This document shows, in pieces, positions 16,087 through 27,101 of a stretch of 64,000 bases of DNA. The stretch is from the NCBI RefSeq assembly GCF_900187565.1, contig NZ_FYED01000002.1, forward strand, positions 367,193-431,192, read 5' to 3'. The stretch's first letter is position 1. The number at the start of each line of letters is the position of its first letter. Under the pieces are notes generated by a model. The model was not told the origin of the DNA. It worked only from the letters and a program-made list of their open reading frames with translations, and did not search any database. Made by a program: the position numbers and the translations under genes. Origin of the DNA: Pseudomonas sp. Irchel 3A7. Lineage in GTDB: Bacteria > Pseudomonadota > Gammaproteobacteria > Pseudomonadales > Pseudomonadaceae.

Positions 16087-17412
16087 TCAGGTGCGCAGGG
16101 GTTTTACGGTCATCGGCCGGTTAGGCACGAACGGATAGTTGGTTTTCAGGCCGCCGGGGCGGCTGTTCCAGTGCGGGATCAACACCAGCGCGGAGAACAT
16201 CGCGCAGCCGGCAAAGACAATGAAGACGGTCACGGTGTCGAAGTAGCCCGGCAGCAACCCGCCGAGAATCGCCCCGACCGAACCGCAGCCGTTGACGAAA
16301 CCCGCTGCCGTGGCGCCGGCCTTGGCGGTGCCGAAATCGATGGCGGCCGCGCCGCTGATCATCGAATCCGGTCCGTAGAGCGTCAGGCCCATGACAAAGA
16401 GCAGCGCCACCACCAGCAACACGCTGCCGGTATTCAGCGCCCCCATGAACAACGCCAGTGACACCGTCAGCGCCAACAGGCTGATCACGCAGGCCGGCAT
16501 GCGGCGGGCGCCGAAAAGCTTGTCCGAGGCCAGGCCGATCAGGATCGGCCCGAGCAACCCGGCCAGTTCGAACGCGGTGGGAATGATCGCCGCGCCCACC
16601 TTGCCCACCTGTGGCATCTGTTCGAAAACGATCACCGGCCCCCAGAGCAGAATCGCGTAGCGCGCCGGTTTCAACATGAAGTACGCCAGGCCCAGTACCA
16701 GCACGGTGCGGTTGCGCAGGATTTCCTTGAACGGCTCCAGGACGCTGATTTTGCTTTGGGTGTGCGCTTGTTCAGCGGTCAACTCGGGTTCCGGCTCCAC
16801 GGCCGGCAAGCCCACGTCTTCGGGTTTGTTACGTTGAAAAATGAAGAACAGCACCGCGACAAACCCGACCACCGCCGCACTGGAAATGAACGCCGCGTGC
16901 CACGAACCGATCAGCGTGTACGCCCACCATCCGGCAAACGGCGAGGCCACCAGACCGCCAAAGGCGTAGCAGGAACTCCACAGACCCAGCACCTGCCCGC
17001 GCTGCTGGGCGGGAAAGAAACTGCCAAGGTTCTTGCACAGCCCCGACCATCCCGTGGATTGCGCCAGCCCCTGGATCAGCATGCAGGTGGCGAAGATCGG
17101 CAACGTGGCGAAACTGCCCATCACCAGCGCGGCGGCCGCAGAAATCAGCAACCCGCCGAGCACGACCACCCGCGGGCCGAAACGGTCGGCCAGAATGCCC
17201 CAGGTGAACTGGCCAATGGCGTAAGCGGTGAGGTAAATGGCGTCGAGGTTGGCCATGGCCATTTTGTCGAGGGTGAATGTCGGGTCTTCGCCGATCCCGA
17301 GCTTGGCCACGGAAAACGCTTTGCGGGTGAAGTAGAAAGCGGCGTAGGCGAGCCAGGTGATCGCGAAGATCTGCACGCGCCAACGCTTGATGGTGCCGAT
17401 GTGCTTGTTCAT
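16087..17412 (-). CDS. MFS transporter, organophosphate:phosphate antiporter (GlpT/UhpT-like)
   Basis: 441 residues, about twelve hydrophobic segments. The start (TWLAYAAFYFTRKAFSVAK) has the Y-x-x-R-K pattern conserved in GlpT, UhpT and UhpC, followed by TAYAIGQFTWGILADRFGPR, the family loop 2-3 motif. Family members exchange phosphorylated or phosphonate compounds for inorganic phosphate at the inner membrane. Being upstream of the FAD oxidase and beside the aminoethylphosphonate genes, it likely imports a phosphonate. Divergent from the LysR gene at 17681. Confidence 0.88.
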   Translation of the reverse strand: MNKHIGTIKRWRVQIFAITWLAYAAFYFTRKAFSVAKLGIGEDPTFTLDKMAMANLDAIYLTAYAIGQFTWGILADRFGPRVVVLGGLLISAAAALVMGSFATLPIFATCMLIQGLAQSTGWSGLCKNLGSFFPAQQRGQVLGLWSSCYAFGGLVASPFAGWWAYTLIGSWHAAFISSAAVVGFVAVLFFIFQRNKPEDVGLPAVEPEPELTAEQAHTQSKISVLEPFKEILRNRTVLVLGLAYFMLKPARYAILLWGPVIVFEQMPQVGKVGAAIIPTAFELAGLLGPILIGLASDKLFGARRMPACVISLLALTVSLALFMGALNTGSVLLVVALLFVMGLTLYGPDSMISGAAAIDFGTAKAGATAAGFVNGCGSVGAILGGLLPGYFDTVTVFIVFAGCAMFSALVLIPHWNSRPGGLKTNYPFVPNRPMTVKPLRT

Positions 17413-17626
17413 TGTGGTTCTGACCTCAGGGTGTGAGTGTGCCGGCAGAATTGGAAGAAAACGCCTGTGTTTTTATTGTTGAGCACTGCGAAATCCCCTT
17501 GTCCCTCTGGGCGATTCCGGTCAGATGAGTCCTGCTGTTGCACGCACAGGCTCATGGCCATGAGCGACTGTTCGACTGCCCAGTCACCGCGGCTGAGGTG
17601 GATAAAAACAATTACTGATTAATAAG

Positions 17627-17649
17627 TGAAATCGATTTATCGTATTTCA
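17627..17649. promoter_or_regulatory. Candidate LysR operator TGAAAT-N11-ATTTCA
   Basis: A perfect 6-base inverted repeat with an 11-base spacer, matching the general LysR T-N11-A layout, 31 bases before the LysR start and upstream of the divergent transporter. Symmetry is seen; binding is inferred. Confidence 0.45.
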
Positions 17650-17680
17650 AAAATAAGCTCAGCTTGTTACTGGAGGTTCG

Positions 17681-18553
17681 ATGTCGGTTTCCCACGCCCA
17701 GCTCAAAGCCTTCCACGCCGTGGCCATCTACGGAAGCTTCACCAAAGCCGCTGAACGGCTGTTTCTCACGCAACCGGCGATTTCCGATCAGGTGCGCAAA
17801 CTCGAAGAGCGCTACGGCGTGTTGTTGTTCCACCGCAACAAACGCTCGGTGCGCCTGACCGACCTGGGTGAGCGCTTGCTGGGTGTCACCCAGAAACTGT
17901 TCGTGATCGAGGCCGAGGCCCAGGAGCTGTTGCAGGACTCCCAGGCCTTGCAGACCGGCAGCCTGATTCTGGCGGTGGATGCGCCGGTGCATGTGCTACC
18001 GCAGATCGCCCGGTTCTGTGAACGCTACCCCGGCATCAGCGTGAAGATCGAAACCGGCAACACCGATGAGTCGTTGTTCCGGCTGTTCAACTACCAGGCT
18101 GACCTCGCACTGCTGGGCCGGGAAGTCAGCGACGAACGCCTGATCTCCCTGCCGCTGCGCAACGATCCGATGGTGGCGTTCGTCTCACGCAATCATCCCT
18201 GGGCCGACCGCGAATCCATCTGCCTGGCGGACCTGGACGACACGCCGCTGGTATTGCGGGAAATCGGCTCGGTGACCCGCCAGACCCTGGAAGAAGAAAT
18301 GGCCGGTGCCGGGTTTCGTATTCGCCCGGCCATTGAGGTTGAAGGTCGCGAAGCCGCGCGTGAGGCGGTGGTGGTGGGGATTGGCGTGGGGGTGGTCTCG
18401 GCTGCCGAATTCGGTGCCGATTCCAGGGTGTGCGCGTTGCCGATCACCGATTGCAAACGGCGGTTGACCGAGACGCTGGTGTGCTTGCGCGAGCAGAGTT
18501 CGCGGCGGATCGTGGCGACGTTTCTGGAGATGGTGCGCGAGAGTCTTGTGTAG
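17681..18553 (+). CDS. LysR family regulator, adjacent to the phosphonate transporter
   Basis: 290 residues. N-terminal helix-turn-helix (AVAIYGSFTKAAERLFLTQPAISDQVRKLEE, abbreviated: positions about 12-42) and a substrate-binding domain from about residue 90. GGAGG lies 6 bases before the ATG. It diverges from the OPA transporter/FAD oxidase operon and shares its promoter region, so it most likely controls that operon. It resembles the second LysR at 18656 in length and layout, suggesting the two halves of this locus each have their own regulator. Confidence 0.92.
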   Translation: MSVSHAQLKAFHAVAIYGSFTKAAERLFLTQPAISDQVRKLEERYGVLLFHRNKRSVRLTDLGERLLGVTQKLFVIEAEAQELLQDSQALQTGSLILAVDAPVHVLPQIARFCERYPGISVKIETGNTDESLFRLFNYQADLALLGREVSDERLISLPLRNDPMVAFVSRNHPWADRESICLADLDDTPLVLREIGSVTRQTLEEEMAGAGFRIRPAIEVEGREAAREAVVVGIGVGVVSAAEFGADSRVCALPITDCKRRLTETLVCLREQSSRRIVATFLEMVRESLV

Positions 18554-18566
18554 GCCGGTCCGGCCC

Positions 18567-18642
18567 CTTCGCGAGCAGGCTCGCTCCCACACGGGGTCTG
18601 CGGCGCACACATAACCTTGTGGGAGCGAGCCTGCTCGCGAAG
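18567..18642. repeat. REPIN between convergent LysR genes
   Basis: Outward-oriented REP units at 18567-18590 and 18618-18642, filling the gap between two convergent lysR-type genes. Confidence 0.88.
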
Positions 18643-18655
18643 GCTGCACCGCGGT

Positions 18656-19519
18656 CTACTTGTCTGACGCCAACCCGAAAAACGCCTGTATCAGCCGCAA
18701 CTCCCGCCGCCGCTCCATGCACCCCATCATGTGCCGGTTCACCAGACCCTCGCCAATGAGCGGCACCGCCGCCACTCGCGGATCGTGGCTGACTTCCACC
18801 GACGACACCACGCCCACCCCCAACTCCGCCGCCACCGCCTCGGTCACCGCTTCGCGACTGTCCAGCTCCAGCAACACCCGTGGATTCACGTTGGCCCGGG
18901 CACAGGCCTCATCGAAAGTACGCCGGGTGATCGAGGTCGGCTCACGCAACACCATGATCACCTGGTCCAGTTCCTTGAGCGGTACGCCCTTGGTCCTGCG
19001 CGCCCACGGATGCCCGTCCGGCACCAGCGCGCAAATGCGTGATTCGCTCAAAGCTTGCAGGTGCAGGCCCTTGCGCGGTTCGACTTCAGTCAGCACCGCC
19101 ACATCGGCATGCTCGGACAACAGCGCCGCCAGGGTTTCCTGGGCATTGCCCAGACGCAAGTTCACGGTGATCCCCGGGTAACGCGCGCGCAGGCTCGCCA
19201 GCATCGGCATGACCATGTGCGGACCGTCCGCCGCCACTTCCAGGCGCCCGGTGAGCAACTGCCGGTTGGCTTCCAGCATCACCTGCGCTTCTTCGGCCAG
19301 GCCGAACATCGCCCGGGTGATCGCCGCCAGTTTGGTGCCCTCTTCCGTCAGCTCCACCCGTCGCGCCGTGCGGCGTAACAAGGTGATCTGGTAGTGCTCT
19401 TCCAGTGCCTTGATATGCCCAGTGACCGCCGGCTGGCTGATGAACAGCCGGGCGGCCGCCCGGGTGAAGCTGCCCTCGCGGGCCACGGCATCGAAGGCGC
19501 GGAGCTGAAACAGGTTCAT
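18656..19519 (-). CDS. LysR family regulator, divergent from phnW
   Basis: 287 residues with a LysR helix-turn-helix (SFTRAAARLFISQPAVTGHI) and a typical effector domain (GRLEVAADGPHMVMPML). It is transcribed away from phnW with a 109-base shared promoter region that holds a 12-base palindrome, so it is the probable activator of phnWX in response to 2-aminoethylphosphonate or a product. This divergent lysR-phnWX arrangement is known in pseudomonads and other proteobacteria. Confidence 0.92.
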   Translation of the reverse strand: MNLFQLRAFDAVAREGSFTRAAARLFISQPAVTGHIKALEEHYQITLLRRTARRVELTEEGTKLAAITRAMFGLAEEAQVMLEANRQLLTGRLEVAADGPHMVMPMLASLRARYPGITVNLRLGNAQETLAALLSEHADVAVLTEVEPRKGLHLQALSESRICALVPDGHPWARRTKGVPLKELDQVIMVLREPTSITRRTFDEACARANVNPRVLLELDSREAVTEAVAAELGVGVVSSVEVSHDPRVAAVPLIGEGLVNRHMMGCMERRRELRLIQAFFGLASDK

Positions 19520-19575
19520 GAATAACCCTCACTGATGGCTGGCATAACAACAAACAATTTGATTGATAACTCGGC

Positions 19576-19587
19576 AAATTGCAATTT
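19576..19587. promoter_or_regulatory. Palindrome AAATTGCAATTT, candidate LysR site for phnW
   Basis: A perfect 12-base palindrome 41 bases before the phnW ATG. It overlaps a wider inverted pair CAATTTG/CAAATTG with a 13-base spacer. Placement between the divergent lysR and phnW genes suggests an operator. Confidence 0.5.
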
Positions 19588-19628
19588 AAGCCCCGTAGCT
19601 TCAGCCCATCGATTACGAGGACACGAGA

Positions 19629-20738
19629 ATGAGTACTGCCGCACCCATCCTGCTCACCCCCGGCCCGTTGACCACGTCGCTCCGCACCCGTCAGGCGATG
19701 ATGGTTGACTGGGGTTCATGGGATGACCGCTTCAATCAACTGACCGCCAGCCTTTGCGAACAACTGCTGGCGATCATCAACGGTGCCGCCAGCCACCATT
19801 GCGTGCCCCTGCAAGGCAGCGGCACCTTCGCGGTGGAAGCGGCCATCGGCACCCTCGTGCCTCGCGATGGCAAAGTCCTGGTACTGATCAACGGCGCCTA
19901 CGGCAAACGCCTGGCGAAAATCTGCGAAGTGCTCGGCCGCTCGTTCAGCACCTTCGAAACCGCCGAAGACGAACCGACCACCGCCGCCGACGTCGACCGC
20001 CTGCTGCTGGCCGATGTCGGCATCACCCATGTTGCGTTGATCCACTGCGAAACCAGCACCGGCATCCTCAACCCGCTGCCGGAAATCGCCCAGGTCGTCG
20101 AGCAACACGGCAAAAGTCTGATCATCGACGCCATGAGTTCCTTCGGCGCCCTGCCGGTGGATGCGCAACAGGTGCCGTTTGACGCGCTGATCGCCGCTTC
20201 CGGCAAATGCCTGGAAGGCGTGCCGGGAATGGGTTTTGTCTTCGCTCGCAAGCAAGCCCTGGCCAACGCCGCCGGCAACTCGCATTCCCTGGCGATGGAC
20301 CTTTTCGACCAACACGCCTACATGATGAAAACCGGGCAGTGGCGCTTCACCCCGCCGACCCACGTGGTCGCGGCGCTGCACGAAGCCCTGCTGCAATACA
20401 ACGAAGAAGGCGGCCTGCCGGCCCGGCATGCGCGTTATGCCGCCAACTGCCAGGCACTGATGGAAGAGATGGCCAGGCTGGGGCTGCGCAGCTTTCTTCC
20501 GGCCGCGATCCAGGCACCGATCATCGCCACCTTCCACGCCCCGAAAGACCCGCGCTACCAGTTCAAGGAATTCTACGAACGGGTCAAGGCCAAGGGCTAC
20601 ATCCTCTACCCCGGCAAACTGACCCAGGTCGAAACCTTCCGTGTCGGTTGCATCGGCCATGTCCAACCGGCCGAAATGCGTGAGGCCGTGGCAGCCATCG
20701 GCGAAGTGTTGCGCGAGATGGAAGTGCTCGAAATCTAA
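19629..20738 (+). CDS. phnW: 2-aminoethylphosphonate-pyruvate transaminase
   Basis: 369 residues. The N-terminus [26 protein letters not shown] and the PLP-lysine region [21 protein letters not shown] are diagnostic for PhnW. It transfers the amino group of 2-aminoethylphosphonate to pyruvate, giving phosphonoacetaldehyde and alanine, in the cytoplasm. GAGGACACGAGA precedes the ATG. It is followed by phnX after a REPIN, so the two steps of the pathway are together. Length fits the family (about 365-370). Confidence 0.96.
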   Translation: MSTAAPILLTPGPLTTSLRTRQAMMVDWGSWDDRFNQLTASLCEQLLAIINGAASHHCVPLQGSGTFAVEAAIGTLVPRDGKVLVLINGAYGKRLAKICEVLGRSFSTFETAEDEPTTAADVDRLLLADVGITHVALIHCETSTGILNPLPEIAQVVEQHGKSLIIDAMSSFGALPVDAQQVPFDALIAASGKCLEGVPGMGFVFARKQALANAAGNSHSLAMDLFDQHAYMMKTGQWRFTPPTHVVAALHEALLQYNEEGGLPARHARYAANCQALMEEMARLGLRSFLPAAIQAPIIATFHAPKDPRYQFKEFYERVKAKGYILYPGKLTQVETFRVGCIGHVQPAEMREAVAAIGEVLREMEVLEI

Positions 20739-20751
20739 ACCACCTCGATCT

Positions 20752-20843
20752 CTGTGGGAGCGGGCTTGCCCGCGATAGCGGTCTGACATTCACCCTCGAT
20801 GTCGACTGAACAGGCCTCATCGCGGGCAAGCCCGCTCCCACAG
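20752..20843. repeat. REPIN between phnW and phnX, GTGGGAGCGGGCTTGCCCGCGAT subtype
   Basis: Inverted REP units with core GCGGGCTTGCCCGC, another subtype than the main one. It sits between two consecutive pathway genes and could attenuate or stabilise part of the transcript. Confidence 0.9.
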
Positions 20844-20890
20844 GTCAACCGAACTCTCGAATAGCTTGTACTAACAGGAATTTGATCACC

Positions 20891-21718
20891 ATGAACTACA
20901 CCAACCCAACCAAACTCCAGGCCGCCATCCTCGACTGGGCCGGCACCGTGGTCGATTTCGGTTCTTTCGCACCAACGCAGATTTTTGTCGAAGCCTTCGC
21001 CGAATTCGACGTCCAGGTTTCCATCGACGAAGCCCGTGGCCCGATGGGCATGGGCAAGTGGGACCACATCCGCACCCTGTGCGATCAACCTGAAGTCGCC
21101 GAGCGATATCGCAAAGTGTTCGGCCGCACGCCGACCGACGATGACGTCACCGCCATCTACCAGCGCTTCATGCCGCTGCAGATCGAGAAAATCGCCGAGC
21201 ATTCCGCACTGATTCCGGGTGCCCTGGACACTATCGCCAACCTGCGCCGGCAAGGAATCAAGATCGGTTCCTGCTCCGGCTACCCGAAGCAGGTCATGGA
21301 CAAGGTGGTCGAACTGGCCGCCACCAACGGTTACATCGCCGACCACGTGGTCGCCACCGACGAAGTGCCCAATGGCCGCCCATGGCCGGCCCAGGCCCTG
21401 GCCAACGTGATCGCCCTGGGCATCGACGACGTCGCCGCCTGCGTGAAGATCGACGACACCGTGCCGGGCATTCTCGAAGGTCGCCGCGCGGGTATGTGGA
21501 CCGTGGCGTTGATCTGCTCGGGCAACGCGCTGGGCCTGGACTACGAGGGCTATCGTGCGCTGGGCAGCGACAAACTGGACAGCGAGCGCAAACGCATCCA
21601 CCGGATGTTCGAAGGCTCGCGGCCGCACTACATGATCGACACCATCACTGACCTGCCGGAAGTGATCGCCGACATCAACAAACGCCTGGCCAACGGCGAG
21701 ATGCCACAGACCAACTGA
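20891..21718 (+). CDS. phnX: Phosphonoacetaldehyde hydrolase (phosphonatase)
   Basis: 275 residues from the ATG at 20891; an upstream TTG at 20882 is possible but the ATG gives the normal family length. HAD-fold nucleophile motif [13 protein letters not shown], and the Schiff-base lysine region [12 protein letters not shown] characteristic of PhnX. It cleaves the C-P bond of phosphonoacetaldehyde to acetaldehyde and phosphate. Downstream of phnW, completing 2-aminoethylphosphonate use as nitrogen, phosphorus and carbon source. Confidence 0.96.
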   Translation: MNYTNPTKLQAAILDWAGTVVDFGSFAPTQIFVEAFAEFDVQVSIDEARGPMGMGKWDHIRTLCDQPEVAERYRKVFGRTPTDDDVTAIYQRFMPLQIEKIAEHSALIPGALDTIANLRRQGIKIGSCSGYPKQVMDKVVELAATNGYIADHVVATDEVPNGRPWPAQALANVIALGIDDVAACVKIDDTVPGILEGRRAGMWTVALICSGNALGLDYEGYRALGSDKLDSERKRIHRMFEGSRPHYMIDTITDLPEVIADINKRLANGEMPQTN

Positions 21719-21730
21719 TTCACCACCCTA

Positions 21731-21806
21731 CCTGCTCGCGAAGCGGCCGTGTCAGTCAACATCAAGACGTCTGACACACCGCTTTCGCGAGCAGGCTCGC
21801 TCCCAC
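21731..21806. repeat. REPIN with truncated left unit
   Basis: The left REP unit starts at CCTGCTCGCGAA, lacking its GTGGGAGCGAG head; the right unit is complete. Downstream of phnX. Confidence 0.8.
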
Positions 21807-21952
21807 AAAAACGGTCCGCTTGTTCTGTCAATTCCCTGAACCAGAGCACCCAGCGACCAATAGTCTCAGGCAAATGCGTTGAAACCGGATTACAGTTAAG
21901 GCACATCGTCGACCAAGAACGGTGGCTTGACCTGACCTGTGAGGAACGCCGG

Positions 21953-22513
21953 ATGCCGTGGAAGAATTCCGCTTCACGCTACAGCACCGTTTCGATCGCG
22001 CTGCATTGGTTGATGCTGGTCCTGCTGGCGCTGGTTTACGCCTGCATCGAACTTCGCGGCCTCTTTCCCAAGGGCAGTGGCGGGCGAACGCTGATCGTCG
22101 AATCGCACTTCATGCTCGGCCTGACCGTGTTCGTCCTGGTCTGGGTACGGTTGTTCGCCCGCAGCCTCGGCCCGGCGCCGCAAATCTTCCCGGCTTCGCC
22201 TCAATGGCAGACGGCGTTGGCCAGGCTGATGCACTGGGCGCTGTACATTTTCATGATTGCCATGCCAATGCTTGGCTGGCTGGTCACCAGCGCCAAAGGC
22301 AATCAAGTGATGTTCTACGGCCTCGACCTGCCGATGCCGGTGGCCGAGAACAAGGAATGGGCCAAGGAGCTCCAGGGCTGGCATGTGCTCGGTGGCACCA
22401 TCGGTTACTGGCTGATCGGCCTGCATGCCGTGGCCGGGCTATATCACCACTATGTGGTGGGTGATAACACGTTGATGCGGATGATGCCCAAGCGGGTGAG
22501 CCGCGATACCTGA
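21953..22513 (+). CDS. Cytochrome b561 family di-haem membrane protein
   Basis: 186 residues from the ATG at 21953 (GAGGAACGCCGG upstream); a longer frame begins in the REPIN. Four membrane helices with the paired histidines of the prokaryotic b561 family: LHWLMLVLLALVYACIELRG, ESHFMLGL, MHWALYIFMI and LIGLHAVAGLYHHYV. Members act as inner-membrane electron carriers, including superoxide oxidase CybB. No operon partner; a monocistronic gene flanked by REPINs. Confidence 0.9.
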   Translation: MPWKNSASRYSTVSIALHWLMLVLLALVYACIELRGLFPKGSGGRTLIVESHFMLGLTVFVLVWVRLFARSLGPAPQIFPASPQWQTALARLMHWALYIFMIAMPMLGWLVTSAKGNQVMFYGLDLPMPVAENKEWAKELQGWHVLGGTIGYWLIGLHAVAGLYHHYVVGDNTLMRMMPKRVSRDT

Positions 22514-22530
22514 AACCACCACAGATCCAA

Positions 22531-22620
22531 TGTGGGAGCGAGCCTGCTCGCGAAGAGGTCGTGTCAATCAGCATTGATATGTCTGACACACCGCCTTCGC
22601 GAGCAGGCTCGCTCCCACAG
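22531..22620. repeat. REPIN between convergent genes
   Basis: Full inverted pair of the main REP subtype, ending 17 bases before the stop of the convergent PLP-enzyme gene. Confidence 0.9.
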
Positions 22621-22636
22621 GGGATTGCAGTGCTTT

Positions 22637-23572
22637 TCAGGCTGGTAGACTGAACCCCCGTCGCCCCTGCAAGCCGCCGGTATGGATAAAGACCAGCCGC
22701 GTGCCACGGGCAAATGTCCCCGCCTCGACTTGCTCTCTGAGCGCCAGCAGCGCTTTTGCGGTGTACAGCGGTTCCAGGGGAACGCCAGTGACTTGTTCGG
22801 TCTGCTCGATGAATTCGAGTAACAGCCGATCGACTTTGGCAAAGCCGCCACGACTCGCGTCGAACAGTTGATAATCCGGCGCCGTTACGCCCGCCTCTTC
22901 CACGATGTTCTCGACCTGCTCAGCAACGCCATGATCATCGGGCACCGCCAGCGCACCATAAACCCTGTGCTCGCCCGCTTCGGCCAGTACAAGGCCGGCG
23001 AGCGTCGTGCCCGTTCCGCAGGCCAGCCACCAACCGTCATAGTCGCTCCACTCCAGGCTGTTCAGTTGCTCGCGGACCATGGTCATGAGCTGCATGCAGC
23101 CCTTTGCGCCCTGCCAACCGCCACCCCCTTCCGGGACCGCCAACAGGCCGGGATACTGTGCCTGCCACGGCTCCCAGAAACCCGCTTGGTGCCGCGCGCG
23201 ATAGCCGCCATAACCCAGCCAATGCAGACGCATGCCGAACGCCTGCAAATCCCTTACCGTGGGTGTTTCCTGAGCATGCCCGCGCAACAGCCCGACCGTG
23301 GAAAAACCAAACCGCTTGCCGGCAGCCGCCAGCGCATGAAGGTGATTGGAGTGAGCCCCGCCCAGACTGATGATGCCTTCGGCACCGCACTGGTCGGCGG
23401 CCTTGAGATGTTCGATGAGCTTGAACCACTTGTTGCCGCTGATCAGTGGGTCGATCAGGTCCAGGCGCAGGATGGCGACTTCGATGCCGGCGGTTTTTAG
23501 CCAGTCGAGATGGAAGGGGTTGAGGGGGGCTTTGGGTAGCCAGTCGGAAGGAGAAAAAACCATCAGCGTCAT
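22637..23572 (-). CDS. PLP-dependent D-cysteine desulfhydrase / ACC deaminase family enzyme
   Basis: 311 residues of the tryptophan-synthase-beta fold. The PLP lysine lies in ISGNKWFKLIEHL, followed by SLGGAHSNHLHALAAAGKRFG, the conserved cofactor phosphate-side stretch, and a glycine-rich loop ACGTGTTLAG. The family includes D-cysteine desulfhydrase and 1-aminocyclopropane-1-carboxylate deaminase. The sequence is closer in feel to the generic YedO-like group than to true plant-growth-promoting AcdS (about 338 residues), so the substrate is left open. The start could also be the third-codon-downstream ATG (MVFSP). Confidence 0.85.
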   Translation of the reverse strand: MTLMVFSPSDWLPKAPLNPFHLDWLKTAGIEVAILRLDLIDPLISGNKWFKLIEHLKAADQCGAEGIISLGGAHSNHLHALAAAGKRFGFSTVGLLRGHAQETPTVRDLQAFGMRLHWLGYGGYRARHQAGFWEPWQAQYPGLLAVPEGGGGWQGAKGCMQLMTMVREQLNSLEWSDYDGWWLACGTGTTLAGLVLAEAGEHRVYGALAVPDDHGVAEQVENIVEEAGVTAPDYQLFDASRGGFAKVDRLLLEFIEQTEQVTGVPLEPLYTAKALLALREQVEAGTFARGTRLVFIHTGGLQGRRGFSLPA

Positions 23573-23612
23573 TCAGCTCATAAAGAGCCTGCATTCTAGT
23601 CGCCTATAGGAC

Positions 23613-23692
23613 GCCTTCGCGAGCAGGCTCGCTCCCACATTTGATCTTCGGTGCTACCAAGATCCAGTGTGGGAGCGAGCCTGCTCGCGAAA
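23613..23692. repeat. REPIN, outward orientation
   Basis: REP units at 23613-23639 and 23668-23692, between the fadH stop and the start of the PLP-enzyme gene, both on the minus strand. Confidence 0.88.
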
Positions 23693-23717
23693 GCCATTGG
23701 CACGCCTGGCCTGCGAA

Positions 23718-25778
<2,061 letters not shown>

Positions 25779-25967
25779 TCACGGGAATAATGTGGGCGCT
25801 CTGCGGCGCCCCTCTGTCATGGGTTACAGACTATGAGCAGTCCAGTGCGTGCTCAATGACCGTAACTGACAACTTATTGATCCAAATGCGCAGCAGCCCT
25901 TGGCAATCGTCGGCATGGGTCATACCCTAGGCATCGAACCCTGCACACGGCCGTCGACTGCTTTCCC

Positions 25968-27098
25968 ATGCGCAAACTTCTGTACCTGACCTTCTCCATG
26001 GCGTTGATCGCCGCTCTAACGACCTACGCCATGTGGGCCGCGGATCGCCCGGTGGGCCATTACCTCTCGGACCTGCGGATCGATCTGGCGATCGATGAGG
26101 GCACTCCCGCCGACCGCGGCAACCTGTTGGGCATCCAGCCCGAGCTGTTTCCCACCGATTATCAAAGCCCCGAGCGCCTGCACCGCAAACTCGCGGCCTA
26201 CCTGCACAAAGCCCGGGAACAGGGCTTGCTCAACGACAAAACCATCGTGGTACTGCCCGAACACGTCGGCACCTGGCTGATGGTCAGCGGTGAAAAGGAT
26301 GAGTTGTACCAGGCCGCCACGCTGAAGGAAGCCATGAACTGGCTGGCCGTGAGCAATCCGTTGAAGTTTGTCCGTGCGTTGATCAGTGCCGAGGGCGGCA
26401 GTCGCCTGGATGACACCCACTTGCGCATGAAAGCCAAAGGCATGGCCAAGGAGTATCAGGCGCTGTTCGGCGGCCTGGCGAAAGAGTTTCAGGTGACGTT
26501 GGTGGCAGGTTCCATCGTGCTGCCCGAGCCCAGCATCATCGACGGCACCCTGAAAGTCGGTCGCGGCGCACTGTTCAACAGCAGCGTTGTGTTCGGCCGT
26601 GACGGTGTGCCGATCGGCCAGCCACAGCGGCAGATGCACCCGGTTTTTGAACATCAGGATGCGATCAAGGCCAATGGCGAGCACACCCTCAACGTCGTCG
26701 ATACCCCGGCCGGTCGCCTGGGCGTGCTGATCGGCGGCGACAGTTGGTACCCGGACAACTATCGCAAGCTCGACGATCAGCAGGCACGGATTGTCGCGGT
26801 CCCGGCGTTCGTGGCCGGCCGTGGCACCTGGGATCAACCGTGGCGTGGCTACAAGGGCTCGTCGACACCCGGTTCCGTCAGTCTCAAGGCCGGGGAGATC
26901 AGCGAAGGCCAGGCCTGGCATCGCCTGACCCTGACCGCTCAACCACCGTCCAGCCAGGCGATCGCCGGCATGAGCGTGTTCTTGCGTGGACAGTTCTGGG
27001 ATCAGGCCAGCGCCGGCCAGAGTTTTCTCAGCAGCAACGGTCAGCACTTCGCCGACGGCAACGCCCGTGGCGCTCGCCTGCTGAACCTGTGGTTGTAA
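25968..27098 (+). CDS. Nitrilase-fold protein lacking two catalytic residues, membrane-anchored
   Basis: 376 residues with an N-terminal hydrophobic helix (residues about 4-24, FSMALIAALTTYAMW). The body has carbon-nitrogen hydrolase features: VVLPEHVGTW holds the catalytic Glu98. However, the position of the catalytic Lys reads QRQMH (Gln222), and the catalytic Cys motif, usually G-x-x-I-C-x-D, reads GVLIGGDSWYP (Gly256). Two of the three Glu-Lys-Cys triad residues therefore look absent. It may be a binding or structural pseudoenzyme. It lies 3 bases before an AraC regulator gene, so the two are probably co-transcribed. Confidence 0.75.
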   Translation: MRKLLYLTFSMALIAALTTYAMWAADRPVGHYLSDLRIDLAIDEGTPADRGNLLGIQPELFPTDYQSPERLHRKLAAYLHKAREQGLLNDKTIVVLPEHVGTWLMVSGEKDELYQAATLKEAMNWLAVSNPLKFVRALISAEGGSRLDDTHLRMKAKGMAKEYQALFGGLAKEFQVTLVAGSIVLPEPSIIDGTLKVGRGALFNSSVVFGRDGVPIGQPQRQMHPVFEHQDAIKANGEHTLNVVDTPAGRLGVLIGGDSWYPDNYRKLDDQQARIVAVPAFVAGRGTWDQPWRGYKGSSTPGSVSLKAGEISEGQAWHRLTLTAQPPSSQAIAGMSVFLRGQFWDQASAGQSFLSSNGQHFADGNARGARLLNLWL

Positions 27099-27101
27099 GC
27101 C

